Assembly: GCF_047663525.1 (NCBI RefSeq)
Contig: NC_092591.1
Location: forward strand, 53,855,501 to 53,919,500
DNA: 64,000 bases
Source: Anas platyrhynchos
Lineage: Eukaryota; Chordata; Aves; Anseriformes; Anatidae
Direction: 5' to 3'
Position 1 is the stretch's first letter; each line of letters begins with the position of its first letter. Under the pieces are notes generated by a model, which was given only the letters and a program-made list of their open reading frames with translations, was not told the DNA's origin and did not search any database. The position numbers were made by a program, and so were the translations under genes. Shown here piece by piece: positions 1 through 13,346 of the stretch.

Positions 1-55
1 TTCAGACATCACAGAAACATCCTTTGCAAAAGACTAACGAAGGCAAAATACGTAC

Positions 56-187
56 CTGTTCTGCAGAGGCCATGCAGGTGGGAAGCAGAGGGATCACTGG
101 AAACATGTACTCTAAGGGGTAGATCATAGCCACAAAGGCCATCACAGACATGGAGAGAGCGTTATAATCTCGGGACTGCAATACAAC
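56..187 (-). CDS. MADD: MADD coding exon 4 (central DENN)
   Basis: This 132-nt, phase-0 exon encodes 44 residues, [18 protein letters not shown] through [12 protein letters not shown]. This is the hydrophobic core of the cDENN domain ([19 protein letters not shown]). The acceptor is ..TTGCAG and the donor GTACGT follows base 56. The gene continues left of the window, where the next exon should begin with the LLLAPTPY-type block. Confidence 0.96.
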
Positions 188-3100
188 CTGCAACCACAGG
201 AACTCCCATTAGCACTGCAGCAACCCTTCTCTTCTGGTACTCCCCCCAGAGCCATACAAATATCACAGTCTGCAGGACTCTGTTTTAACAGCTGTGAACT
301 GGATGACCCTTCAACTCATCTGTCTGAAAGCAAACTTCAGGTGCTTTCTACAACAAGATCAAAACTTTTCAAAATAGGACTGTCAGAAGGAGCTATTCCT
401 TCCCGCCGCCAGACAAACTGATCCCAAAGAATGTAGCAGACACACACCCAGCCTACCCTGGCTGTGGAGAAGGCAGAGCTTCCTAAGCTCTAAGTTGGTC
501 CAAAGACCAACTCTTCCCTTCCTACCTTGTGCTCCAGAAGGATGCAGGTCAGCACCTGCAGACAGGCATCCACTCCCAGCAACTCCAAAGGCAGATGCAA
601 TGGAAAATCCACCAAGGTGAAGCGGGATGGATCAGGAAGAGCAAAAGTCAAAGCTGGCTGCAACTCATGCGGCAAGACTTCCACATCCACCCGCTTCTGA
701 CCAGCGACGGGCATCGGCGAACGCAGCAGCCTGTATATCCAGGCCTCAATCTCACGCAAGTCGTGCAGCAACGCGCTGGACTTCTCCTCCACAAGGAGCG
801 AGCCTGTGAAAATCCGCCACATTGTGTCCCTGCACATGGGGAACAAGAAGATTAACACTCCACAGCTTCATTTGACAGCCGTTCCTCTTCAGGGTTGCAG
901 GGCTCTTTGAGGGAAAGGGAAGAGTCACCAAGAAACAAAAGATGCAGCTAACACGTTTGGGAAGGGAAGACAGGGGTTTAACCTTGCTGAAACAACAACT
1001 GGGGGGAAGTACAGATCTTTCTGAAGCAGAAGTCAACACAAGTATGTCACGTTGGTCCGAGAGGTCATGCATTCATTTAAATGATCTGGTAAGGTCCAGA
1101 TCTCTGAAGACACATCCTGAATTGCCCTAGTGCTTGAAATTCAGCCTGAAACTGGGATACTCTCACATCTTGTCCAGCCCAGCTGACTGTAGGATTGCGT
1201 CTAGCAGTTCTACAGACTTTTTCAAGAATATGAAGTAATAACTTGAGATAATAAAAATATGCCACACTGAGATCTCGTAAGTGTTTTGGCATCATTAAAT
1301 ATTTTTACATCCTCTCTTAAATTGCATTTTATCATCCTGACAAGCTGAACGACCCACAGCAGAAGTGGTTCCATTTCAAATGAGAACATAAATTTCTAAA
1401 AGCTGTCTGGGAAGCAGATAGGTACCTTAGCAAAACAAGCAGGCATTTTTCTATGCATTAAGCTAGCAAACTGCAAACTTCTAGCTCAAAGGCAGCATTG
1501 CTCAAGCCTTCAGTGCTTCAAAACTTGAAACTGGATCAGACAAGGGAAGCAAAGTGGATAGTCCATTTGATCCCTGTGAACCTGTTATAGCCACTAGGCA
1601 CAAATTTCAGCTTGATAAGTATTTTTGGTTACTGTAATAGATCTGTTAGAATGGTATAGCTCAAATTAGAGCTCAAATAGCTCAATTTAAAAAAAAAAAA
1701 AAAGGATGACACTGGAGACCTCTTAAAGAACAAAAATTACATAATTTTGGAGGGGTCAAAACAAGAGCAATTTGAGATTACGCTGGCTGATATACCTCTC
1801 AGAAACTGTGATGCTTCACATCCTCTGCTCCTCCCTCAGCCACTTGTAACGCACAGGACATTAAGTTGTTAACAGGCACACTCAACCTTTCGCAAGCTGT
1901 AAGCTGGCATTTTTATTCTGCCACCACTTCAAAACCACTTTACTTTTCCAGGTCACAGCTTGCAAACCACACGGTAATTCAAACCAGCAGCTTTACTCGT
2001 CCCCCTGATGGATGCTTGGCCTCCTCCTCTTGCCTTCCTCATCTGTCACTCAGCTCTTCTCCTCTTAGCTCTAAGAATTACGGTCAACAACAGCACATTT
2101 TTAAAATACTACATGCCACTCAAACACTGGAATACATCAGCTCTCCTTTCAAAATTCAGTTGAGTTCACAGAGTTGAAGAAAGTCATGAAATTTAGCTCT
2201 TTTCTGCCTCGGAAAAGATTAGACTAGACCAAATGATGAAATAAGCTCCCTTAATACATACTTCCATTTAAAAAAAAATGATTTTTGTTCTGAGAGAAAC
2301 ATTTTTTCCTCACCATCAGTGGATTCAGGTGATAAATCTGTTAATGCAGGAATTGACACGAGCCCAGCAAAATCTCCTAGAGCTGTTCTGGGGCAGGAAC
2401 CCACCAAGTAGGTCACCACTCTCTGAACAGGGGCAGACTTCCTCTTTCATAAAAAGCATACAAAGATGCAAGTGTCAGATGTCCTGTCAATTTTTGCTTT
2501 TGAGAAGTTTAAGCTGGAGCGTACCAAGCCACAAACTCACATTATGAGCTATCTCACAGCTCAATCCCTCCTAATAGTAAGGTAATCCCCTCTTTCTCCA
2601 GAGATTCATTTTATATTTGCTCTTACTAGTTCATGTATTGGAAAGGGAAAAAAATCTTCCTGGCATGTAGGCATCGGGCACAATAAACAAACATACATCC
2701 ATAACTGATACACATAAAGACCTTGGTCCTTCTGTACCCTACAGTGCAACAGCTTTTGTTACATACCCAGCATTGTAATAGCAGATATGTAAGATTACCA
2801 TATTACATAAAAAAGATACCAAGATCCTATTTAATTTGCTGTTGCAAACCTCCATTCCCATTTGCTTCATAGTCAGCTCCTTTGTTTCCTACCTCTCCTC
2901 TCTCTCCTCTTCAGACCTCGTACTTTGATCTCCTTGAGCCATTCCTGCTGCTCTAGTCTTCTCTCTCCCACGCTGAAGTTCAGATTGTGTTTAATGAGCT
3001 TATGAAAAATACTTTAATCATTTCCCTCTGGCCCCAAGTTGAAATTCTCCCTGCCATTTCTCAACTGCTTCTAATCTGCCAGAGAACCACCAGCCCTGAC

Positions 3101-6100
3101 ACGCACTGCCACGGAGCTTATGCACCAAAGCAACAATCGCAGCATCAGTGCTCAGCTTCACAAAGATCATGTTCAGTCAGTTGTTAGCAGTGCCTCCACA
3201 GGCATATCAAAAATTAAAATCATACCAGGAGACAGAACCAGATAGAGAAGTTTTACACAAATCATCACAATAATTTCCTTTTCCTAGTGTGATTCTGGGT
3301 TAAAACAGCAGAAAGATCAGCCACCAGTTTCTGCAGCTACACCTATGGAGACCATTTGCCATGACAGTTTGCCAATTGGAAAAAAAAAAAAAAAAAAAAG
3401 CAGTGGGAGGAAAAATTTTTCTCCCCCCTCAACATACCTCTGCACTCCACGAGGAATCCCCAACTTCTTGCCCAACAATCTTTCACTACAGCAGTCCACG
3501 AGTCTCTTGAGGGTGTACAAACATTCACGGAAGGTGGAAAAGAAGGGATAGTGACTAAGGATGCACAGAGAAGTAAGGGTGCTGTTCCGAGAGCGATGGC
3601 TGCCTTTGGCCAGCCGCTTGCTGCGTGGTGATCGATTCACATCTGGGGTAGACTCTGTACTTGGAACCTGCAGCGAAGAACCGCTCTCTGAACTCTCAGT
3701 GCCCGCATCCTCTTGGGGTGCAGACACATCCCCAGATTTGGTGGTTTTCTGTCCCTCCCGAGCTCGGTGTCCTCCCGTGCCTTCTCCCTTCTCCTTAGGT
3801 ACTCGCTTCTGGAAGGAGCGGTAGAAGTTGACACAGATTCCATAGCGAATGACTCCTGTATCCTTGTCTGTGAGGGTGAAGACGAAAGAAGTGTCATCAC
3901 GGAAGCTCATGCGTTTCTGCCGCACACTCAGGCATCCTTCTGGCTGGCAAAAGAACACAACGTCGGGAGGTAGAGGAAAGTCCACGTGGTCTTCTAGAGG
4001 ATAACGTCGGAGCAGCTCAGGAGTCTGAGCAACACTATCACTGCTTGGCTGCCTACAAAAACAAATAGAAAAAAAAAAACCACACATACTCACTTGATTA
4101 ATGTTGATAAAATCTTTGGTATCTCCCTAATGACGTGTCAGAGGCCTGCAAGTTCAGCTTCATCTTTGATTCTCCTCAACCCTAATACCCAGGGGAAGAG
4201 CAGCACCTCAATCACTAGCCACAGTTCTCAGTCACTAACACAAGCCCAGGAACTGCAGAAAGCTTAAAAAAAAGTCTACACCATCACTACCAAGGCCCAA
4301 CAAGGAGTCCCTCTATTCAAATTTGACTCAGAAAACGAGTTTCAAGAGCATGATGTCCCCAGGGGAATAACATATTGCTATGTTTCCCTGACTTTGATTT
4401 CCAAAATGAGTTTAACTGCATGGGTCTCTGGGGAATACTCGGGTAGGAAAGACACTGTTCAGCAGATGAACAAAATGAAAAAGTTAAGAGAAAGCCCCCT
4501 ACCAGGGCCTTGTGCACCTATTGCACGTCCATGGAATTTATGTAGACCTATAACGAAGACATACTGACAACATTTGGACTGTTCCTAGAGAGGTTTCTAC
4601 GAAAATAATAAATTATAGTATCCTGCCAAGGCAAATAAAGGGGGACTGTGATATAGATTAAAACATTATGTCAGTCTTGAAAGCAACACCACAATTTTGC
4701 CAGGCAGGAAGCAGCTGTGACAGAAGTGTAACACAGCTAACAATACTGTGAAATGATGTATAACATATAAGTTTTAACAAGTCCAGCAGAAATGCATTGT
4801 AACCACAGGCTGAAAAGTAGAGGAAAAAACAAGAATGGTAATGCTTTTCCTGGATGAGTGTGGGAAGAGGATGAAAGCAAGCAAAAACAGCAAAAGTAAA
4901 GCTGCCTTTAGTCAGATCAACAGTCAACTGACCAAGTGATCCAAGTAATACAAAAAAAGATGTTAGTTTATTTGGTGAAGCACATTACAACCTGTTGTTG
5001 ATTTTATTAACCCTAAATGACATTGGCTTCCATTAAGTTAGCAACAGAGTTTTTGACAAGTTCCATGAACGCAAAACCTCATCCTGTAAAATTCTCATTG
5101 AAAGGTTTTAACAAACGTGTGTGTGTGTGTGTGTTTGGTTTTTATTTTTTTTTTAGTTGGATTTAGAGTGTAAGCTACTACAAAAGCTGGGTAGTTGTAT
5201 GCAGGCCTACTTAATACCGTGTCTCACCAATCTTTGTACAGCAAATCACTAATGGAACACAAAGACAAGCAACACTATCTATACCTGATTCCTCACCAAA
5301 GAAACAGCTTGTTTCAAGGCATTAACTAATTTTCCTACCACCACTTTCCCATGAAAGTTACCCAAATAACTGCCAGAGAAATAATATTGTGAAAACCAGA
5401 AAGCAAGGGAAGAAAAATATTCCCAAAACAATCTCTCTCTGGCTTGACCCCTTTGCTATAAAGTCTGTCCTCTTGCCATTTTCTACAGTAATTAGGATTT
5501 AGTAAGCACAATACTAAATGGGATGCAGGAGCCCTGGCTCTACCATCACTCTCGTGAGGGACCTCATGCGAGACATTTTCTCACCTTAATACTTCAGATT
5601 TGCCCATTTCAAAATAGAGATGAAACTTATTCATCTCTTATCTAAGAAGTGCTGGATTTAAAACCAAAACAAGCAAAAAAATAAAAAAGGACCACCAAAA
5701 CAAAACAAACAAACAAACAAAAAAAGACAAATATCAATAGAATGTTTTTAATTTACAAAATAAAATCACTGGCATAAATAGTTCTGCTGAACATAGTTCT
5801 TCCAAACAAAAAACTTTATTAAACTAAAAATAAACATGCTTTAGTAAGATATAAATAGGTAACAAAATCTATACTGTCTGAATGGTTAAGTACTGAAATA
5901 CTGTAAGAAAATAAGAGCCCTAAAATCTTTTATGTATCAGTATCCACTAATGCATCATCTGTTAAGAAAAATGTCAAATAATATTGGTACTGTTTAAAAA
6001 GTCTACTTGGAAATAAATGGTTATAAAAAGTCACCAACAAAGTACCAGTTAATATATCCTAAGGTCATGTTTTTGCAATACTATGAGCTACAGACAGAAA

Positions 6101-7450
6101 GACAGTCTTCTCAGACACTTAGAAGAGTTCTCTCTAACAAAAAGGAGTACTTCCAGAAGACATTGCCACTTGTGTGCTCTGGATAATGAGATGGGATGGT
6201 AAAGCCACACGGAGCTCCTAAGGAACCGGCGGTGGAAGTTACTTCAGTCAACTGCATCTCTTACCAGAGACACTTGTTGAAGTGCCTAATAAGACAACAG
6301 ACCTCTAAGCAGTAGCAATCTAGCTATTGTTGCCTAGCAAAAAACAGAATTGATGCTAGCAAGTCCTTAAGTGAGGGCATCAGACACTGTGAGCATCACT
6401 GGAGGAGGCAGTTAATATTTCTTCCCTCTTCTTCACCTAGTTACGTTCCACCTCTCACAGAAAAATCGTGGTTATTTTTCTACAGACAATAAGAAATAAT
6501 TAAACTATTGAATTATTCTGTCCAGAAAACACAATAATAAAACAGTTATTACTTAGGAAATTACTTCATTTCCTCCACTTAGCCTATTTCAATATTGCAC
6601 TCAAAGCATTTTGAAAAGAAAGTAGGAGGTAAAGCAACAGGCTGATGCACATAAAATGCTGATATTTAGAAACGAAAGTACAAACATTTCAGAACACACC
6701 GTTAAAGAAACTGGCAGAAAGTTACCACAAACTCTGAACAGAGAAAAAGAACATTTGCTGAGCATCTGTGTATTAGATATAGGGTATATGAAATGTGGGC
6801 TTGATGTGTGCGCTGTTTAAGTAGACAAGCATAACATGTTATTTATTGATGACTAAGACAAAAAAAAAAAAAAAGGAATAAAATATTAAAAGGATTCATG
6901 TAGTTCCTAATAGGACAAATGAGTATTAGAAGGAAACGTGGCCAAGTAAGGTAAGTTTCAGACTCGTTTTTAAACTGGGTTTACAGACTACAGTTCAAAA
7001 GCTAAAGAAGCAAACCCAACCAGCATTTTACTTCCGTGTGGCTTTCAGTGTTTTCAGTTTGTGAATCAGCCTGTCCTGATGTCAGTGGAAGCAAAGTTGT
7101 ACAGACTCACAAGCTATCAGTCATACATAAACCGGCTACTCTTAGTCACCCTTTGCAGACCCTTGTAAAGGTCTAAAGACCACAAATAAAAAACCTCTGA
7201 CTGCAGCAGTATCTTTCAGAAAGCGGCCTAGGCAAGTACATGCCCCCTTTTTGCACACATTCCAGTCAACTCTTCTTCAGCACAAAGCATGGCCTCATCA
7301 CTAGATGCCTGGCTATTTGTCGTGCTGCCCCCCACCCCACCACCTCTACTGCCTACAGAAAAGCACAGCTGAGAATCTGCTCCCTTACCTGGCTCCAATG
7401 ATAACAAGGTAGTCAAGTAACCGAGGGCAGCTTTTCTTTTTCTGCACCAT
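56..7450 (-). CDS. MADD: MADD (DENN/MADD, Rab3 GEP), N-terminal part; four coding exons, 3' end outside window
   Basis: MADD is a large cytosolic DENN-domain guanine nucleotide exchange factor for Rab3 and Rab27, and an adaptor for the TNF receptor death domain. Four exons (7389-7450, 3438-4052, 526-829, 56-187) join with matching phases into 371 residues that track human MADD almost without gaps. They cover the start [15 protein letters not shown], the upstream DENN region, and much of the central DENN domain (about residues 228-371). A charged, Ser-rich low-complexity insert (about residues 105-175) interrupts uDENN, as in mammals. The full protein is about 1,600 residues in human, so over three quarters lies left of the window. 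All junctions are GT-AG. The 5' UTR probably begins in the CpG island near 19.3 kb. Identification is from recognised family sequence, not a search; gene identity is secure. Confidence 0.96.
526..829 (-). CDS. MADD: MADD coding exon 3 (start of central DENN)
   Basis: This 304-nt exon encodes residues 227-327, beginning [18 protein letters not shown] and ending [10 protein letters not shown]. It includes the typical cDENN signature [16 protein letters not shown] followed by [14 protein letters not shown]. The acceptor CAG is before 829 and the donor GTAGGA follows 526. Phases fit both neighbours. It is nearly identical to human MADD in this stretch. Confidence 0.96.
830..3437 (-). other. MADD: MADD intron between coding exons 2 and 3
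   Basis: A 2.6 kb AT-rich intron with no recognisable coding segment. It holds an A16 tract at 1689-1704 and scattered short A/T runs. I see no repeat family or RNA gene. Confidence 0.85.
3438..4052 (-). CDS. MADD: MADD coding exon 2 (uDENN domain and insert)
   Basis: This 615-nt exon encodes residues 22-225 ([20 protein letters not shown] onward to [10 protein letters not shown]), plus one base of Arg21 and two of Arg226. It carries most of the upstream DENN domain ([37 protein letters not shown]). Then comes a hydrophilic Ser/Glu/Lys-rich insert with TESSESGSS and STPDVN, and the conserved block [18 protein letters not shown]. The acceptor is TAG at 4054-4053 and the donor GTATGT at 3437. 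A T20 run on the transcribed strand starts about 38 nt into the following intron. Confidence 0.96.
4053..7388 (-). other. MADD: MADD intron between coding exons 1 and 2
   Basis: A 3.3 kb AT-rich intron. It contains a (GT)9 microsatellite (5117-5134) and an AAAC-rich tract (about 5698-5726). No open frame here resembles a known protein. Confidence 0.85.
5117..5134. repeat. (GT)9 microsatellite
   Basis: Nine consecutive GT dinucleotides inside a MADD intron, followed by a T-rich stretch. Confidence 0.9.
7389..7450 (-). CDS. MADD: MADD coding exon 1 (start codon)
   Basis: The ATG is at 7450-7448 on the minus strand. It is followed by 20 codons ([20 protein letters not shown]) plus two bases, ending at a GTAAGG donor. 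The next exon supplies the G that completes Arg21. This matches the start of mammalian MADD, with Ser for the human Phe after the lysine run. The ORF is too short to stand out alone and was found from the family start sequence. The exon probably extends upstream as 5' UTR; a possible acceptor AG is at 7540-7539. Confidence 0.93.
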
Positions 7451-10400
7451 TGTCCTTGACCCCCTCCCTATGTCATCTCAGTGAGTTCCTGTTCATGGAT
7501 CCAGCAGTCGGTTGTCCAGTCAGCCGTGACCAAGTGCCCTGGGGAGCAATTCGCTTTTGGAAATGTCTGGCCAGTTCAACCTACGATCAAGAAAAGCACA
7601 AGTGTCAAAGGCACAATCAGGAATACCAATTACACATATGTATTAATTACATTCCCCCAAAGCTTGTGTTCTGGGTAGCTACAGCCATCCCCAGACCTCC
7701 CTCTCTTCACGAGTATAAATACACAAAATGAGATTTATTTCCACTTCACCTGTTTTGAGTTGCTCATATTAATAATGCATAGGCTCAGAAAGTCCTAACC
7801 CCAAGCTGGGGCATCCTTCCTGAACCTGCACAGACATCAGAATGAGCAGCTCTCGTTAACGCGCTGGGAGAAATCTCTACCAAGGCCTGGCTCTCAGCAT
7901 AGCAACAAGCTGCAGTTTACGGAGGGAAGCTCAATTACAGCACGAGTTGCTAATGGGAAGACAGGAAATAAAGAGTAAACACAGTGTTATTCTCAGCACC
8001 AGCTGATACTTTGCTTAAGGTGGAAGTAGGAGGTGCTTTCCAGAGGACACAGAGGCAGCAGAAAGTGAGACTGTAGTTAGAGCAAGATGATGAAGAAAAG
8101 GCACGATCCAGAGCGTCCACCACATGCAGAAACGCAGCAGGGACTGAACGAGGCATTTCCTCTCAGGTGTGATGGAAAGCAAAAATATAAAAAGGAACCC
8201 AGGGTGGTTTTGTTGCTTTATTATTATTAATAAATAATAGTAATACAGGAACTGTTTACATGCAGCCACAAAAGCAAAGCAAGATGAACCACACAATAAA
8301 CAAGAGGATCACAAGAATGACCGCAGACAAGCAAAGAAGCCTGTCGCTGGCAGAGCTATTCATGAAATGGTTTGAGGCAACAGTGTCGTCTAGGCAAAAC
8401 CCTGGGATTCCCATGTGCTTGGGAAAGAGCCTTAAATGGCAGCTAAACAATTGAAGCAAAAACTGCCACCTGCACTTTACGTGTCTGGTAAGCAACATAG
8501 CTAAAGAAGGGGTAATATCAAGAGAAGCCCAGCTGGATGTACTGCACCTCACCCTCCCAAACCCAATGACCTTCACGGCCCCAAACGACGGCAATCCCAC
8601 CACTTTTTCCTGTGAAGATACAGACCTGCTGCATGCTGCAGCTTGCAAGAGCAGAAGCACTCCTTGTAAATCATACTGAAGTTTTTTTCACTGACTTTAT
8701 TCCATTTCCTTGATCTTGTACATCTCATCTTGTACAGATGCTCAAACTGCACTACAAGTTAACTGAGCAGCCCACTAAAAGCATTAATAAAGCTATTTTA
8801 CGTTTAAAAAGAACGAACAGATTGTCTTCTGGTGTGTATTGATAACGAGGTTTCTATTTTGATTTATCTCTACCTCCTAGAGCTAACACAGAATACAGAG
8901 AATTATGACTGTACTAAAACCTTTCAGGTCTGCAACATAACACTTAGATTTTATTCGTATAAAACAAATTTACTAACAAGCTGAAAACCTGAGTAAAATG
9001 AGGTAATTTTCTTGATGTTTCTCACATTACTTCACAACCAAAAGCTAGGTAAAGGCACTGTAACCATCAGTATCTCATAACCTCATTCAAAGCCTAGCAA
9101 CACATCAGCTTTTTTTCCAGCCCTTCGTATTTCATGCACAGTTGGGGAAGTTCATTCATTATCCCTCCAAATAGCATTAAGAATAACACAAAAAATCTAC
9201 GAACTGGTAAGATTTCCTGAAAATGAAATGCATACTAGAAAGCATTAATTATGGAGTAAAAAAAATTAAAAGAAATCTTACACATCCCCTCCACTCCCAA
9301 ATATTTTTTAAGACTTCATGGTCGGGTTTCAGTAGATCCTAAATTACAGTTGGGGTAAGGTCTGTAAATGACAGCGGTATGAAACACCTTCTCTCAGCAG
9401 CAATATTTTTTATAAATTATCTTCTCTGAACAACAGGCACAGGAAGCAAAGCTCCTGTTTATTCATGTTAATGGTATCACTGAAAGCATTGCAGAATCTG
9501 TCCTGCGACAGCTCTTGATCCAACACACACTGTGAGTATCTTGCTGTACACAAACTTGAGAGGAACAAGATGAAATTGGGATGATCATATGGTTATTTTG
9601 CCTTCAGTTTTGAATGACAGAGTAAGTGAGAGGCTACAAGAACATAAGAACAGAACCTTAGCTCACCCCTCAGTGACCTGTCCATATCCTGTGTTTTTTC
9701 TTCAGTTGTGTAGCCTGGAAAACATTTCTTACGACTGCAATTCATAAGAGCACAAAGAGAACACCTCTTCTGGAAGATGAAGTTTTGGTGAATTGGAGCA
9801 AGAGCTAGAAGAATCAGAATGAAGTTTAGGTATTTTTTGCCTTCCTCTATTCAATCTCTTCTTCACAGATTTAGTATTTAGAAGGGTGATAACAACTAAA
9901 GAGCATTAGATCAGCATTTGCTGGAACTCACCTTCCTGCTCCTGGTTGCCACTGGACACCAGGGTTAACTTACAGGAGCCAACACAAACAGGCTCCACAG
10001 TCCTGCCTCTCACCCTGCAGCTGCCCAAAGCTCGCTTTCAGGCCGTGCTTTGTGCTGGTACAAGAGCTCGTGCAGTGACATGATGAAGCAGATCAGGGAA
10101 CTGATAAGGACTAAAATTAACACCCTTCTTTCTTTCTTCTTCCTTTCCCATGCCACTTTAGTTTTTACTGGGTTATTTCTATGACTAGATTCACCAAGCG
10201 GCCACACAAGTGCTCGTGAAGGCACAAGGAAGAAGTAGGAGCGAGTAGCTCAGGGATCACGAACTACTACTGAGCTCACTTCTCTGCAGGCAATGAGGAG
10301 GTGAAGTAGCTTCTTCCTCAGGAATTTGCTACCATCCTTCCTCTAGCTTTTACAAACTGAGTACATTAGAACTGAACGAGACCAAAGATTGAGGAAGATC

Positions 10401-13108
10401 TCAGTTGCTTCTCTAATTTCTTCATGTTACTTCATGTTACCACTGGGACCTGAGGATATATGTCTGAACTGAGAGTATCTTGGCAGTATCTTGGCACAGG
10501 TTTTGACATTGATGGCCTGCTCTGCCTCTCAAGCTCCTTGAACTCTAGGTTGCTTTTTCTGAACATGCCTTCTGCAGCGTGTTCTCTCTGTACAAACATC
10601 TTGGATGCAGCCCTTCGAAGGCTGCACTGTCAAGCAGCATTTGAGAAGAAACTGCCTCTAACTGCGGCTCAAGGAAGGGGAAAGAAGAAGCGAAGGCCAC
10701 CACAGACGCATACTGCACGAACACATCGTGTTTCAGAGATCAGCACTGTTTAAGCAAGCACTCAGAGGGACGGTGAACAGGTTGGTGAGAATGAGCACTA
10801 CCCACACACCACAGCAGCTATCAGCAACCCTCATGAGGTGGTACAAACTGACACAGTAGCCCAGACATAAAGACACAGGCCAGAGCCAGCACTGCTCATG
10901 GAAAACCCATGGTTTTCCACTAACTGAGACAAAAAGTGTTCAAAACAACACTTCTATTATTGGTGCTACACTACTCTTCAAAATTCCCCAACCACCCACG
11001 TTTCGGTTGTGGTAGAACTTCTACAGGACAAGTTGTGTGGTATCCTGCAAGCTGAAGTCCTCCCAGAAATAAAAATCTCTGTGAACGCAGCAGGGAAAGC
11101 ACCACACCACAGGACGGATATAGTAACAGGACAGAACTGCAGAAGCCTCCTTATCAGTTTAGAGGCATCCGCGTCAGACCGATACCCCGGCATTAGTCCC
11201 CCGGGAGACATGAACGGTGCGGCGCCCGTCTCATCCACACCTCAGGGTCTCCAGCCTTTGCTGAAACCTCTTTTCTTTCTAGATGCACAGCTAGAGGAAC
11301 AAAGTCATTTAGTCAAAGAATAACTTGAACTCCAGCTCTGATAGACCAGCCTTACACTCACCTCTATGATAGCATGCATTTAAAGGACTCGTTTGCTCCA
11401 AAGAATGATACGAAGACAGCAGCAGATTATTTTCCAACAGGCAGATGCTAAGTCCTCCTGCCTGGTGCTTCCTCACCAGTTTAGGATGGTAGCAGAATGA
11501 GGTCTGTCCTTCCCTTATCTCTGGCTTTTATCTGACACAAGAAACATACTCAATTACAAGTACATGGATCTTAGAATATAAATTGGGGTCAGACAATTCA
11601 ATTTAGTAAATGCGTAAGTAAAGAGCATACAGAGGGGCATTAATATCTGAGAGAAAAAGGAGGAAGCTCATGAAGAAGACAGCAAGAATTACAGGACAGA
11701 AGCCATATGAATTCTGGTTCATTGAAGCCTCATCTTGCAAAAGACCAGATTTCCAACCATGTCCAGAAGGAACAATTTTCAGTTCTAAAATATCATCGGA
11801 ACATCTTGAATTTCTATTTATATTCGGCCAAGACAGTGTGTACTCAGCTCAGATCTATAGCCAACCTTACTGAGTTGTTTACTGAGAAATCAAGACATTA
11901 CACATGAATTGAACTGAACCGAAAGCTGAAGCAAACACAGATATGGCCAGAAGCTTCAATGCCCCCTTTTTGGTTGACTTATGTTTCATTTTCTCATGTT
12001 ACACACCTTGAGTACACTGAGGGAGCTACTTCCAGCCGTGACCTGTTTTAGCACATCCTACTTGTGCTTGTATTAAGCTTTTAAAGAAGCAGACAAGCAG
12101 TCCCCGTTTTGTATTAGCCATTCTATACCTTTGCTGCTTAACAGCTGTATTCAACACCGCTGTAGTTTTATACTTAAAACTATGCACCATCCTTCGGAAG
12201 CCCATTGTGCTGTTTCTCCCCTATCCAGGCACTATGGTGGCTCCACGAGCACAACGAACACAGACAGGAGTGCACGTGGCTTGAGAACACCCCCTCCTCC
12301 CGAGCCTGATGGAAGAGCTTGACAGAAGATGGAACAATTTCTGAAGTCAGACCTGGATGGACTTGCTATACTGGTGCAGCTGCTTCGCTTGTGCTACCTT
12401 GCCAAGAAAGCAGTGCATGCCAATGCTGTGACTCCCCAACAGATACTAGCACTGACACAACTTGGGGAGAAAAAAAAAAAGGTATTTTCAAAGCATTGCA
12501 GACATACCTAAGGCAGACAACGGTACACTCATCTAGCACAGGTAGCCTACAATGTAGGTGTGGCTCCATGAAACGCAGCGGTTCCAGGTATCAGAACCCC
12601 AGCAGGGAACAGGACTGCAGGGTGGTTCTGAAAGCATCCTCCCCAGGGCACAGGCATCGCTGGCGTTAGTAAGAGCTCTTACAGATAAAACAGCAGATGA
12701 ATCCCAACTGCTTCCACTTCTTACACATATATAAACGGTTGAGAGACAGCATGTGCCAAGCTAGATTAAAGAAAATTATAGTATCAAGTGTGAAAACAGG
12801 TTTTGCTGGTACAAAAAGATGTCCTTAGAAGCCCTTGTGATGAATGTGAGTAACCCAAAGACCTCTTGCTTTCCTCCTACAGAAGGATGATATTACCTCG
12901 CTGCGTCCTGCACGTGTGCCTGACACTGCTGACACAGCCAAACATCTTCAGCCTGCACATCGGTTTCTAGCAAAATGGAGGTGGCTTGCACAGCCAAAAA
13001 TAGGCCTAACGTGACCAGAGCGGCTTCACAAGCAGAAGCATCGCACGGCACAGCCAGAAGCCTTCTCACAGCACCACAAGACCGAAGCTGGGCTGGTTCA
13101 GGGTCTCA

Positions 13109-13346
13109 GTTGCCATGGTAACAGATTTTGGTGTCCTTGCCATATGCTGGCCCTCCGGCTGCCTCCCTCCTCGCTTCCCCCTGCTCCGGCCAAACGTCTG
13201 TGCGAAGCAGCCGGCGGCTGTACACGCGAGGCCACGCCACACATGCACAGGCTGTGAGCAGAGCCACGGGTAATCTGATTCAGATCAATCTCCATAGCAA
13301 CCCAGCCTGCAGTCCCCAGATCCCGGCTGCTGGCCCTATTTATAGA
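13109..13346 (-). promoter_or_regulatory. Candidate internal promoter: TATA box with RFX-type X-boxes
   Basis: Read on the minus strand (the MADD sense direction), 13346-13337 is CTATAAATAG. It sits in GC-rich DNA next to GCGGCCGC-containing sequence upstream and GGGCCAG downstream. About 36 nt downstream is an X-box-like half site, GTTGCTATGGAG (13301-13290). At 13109-13122 is GTTGCCATGGTAAC, which fits the RFX X-box pattern GTTGCC-AT-GGTAAC on both arms. These strings are seen directly; promoter function is inferred. No convincing first-exon donor was identified downstream. Confidence 0.4.

Noticed and set aside
3317..4093. Treating the full 258-codon frame as one MADD exon starting at its own Met
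   Set aside because: The first residues (before QPSSDS) and the tail after GVQ are intronic. Splice sites at 4052 and 3438 restore the known MADD sequence and phase with the 7450 start exon.
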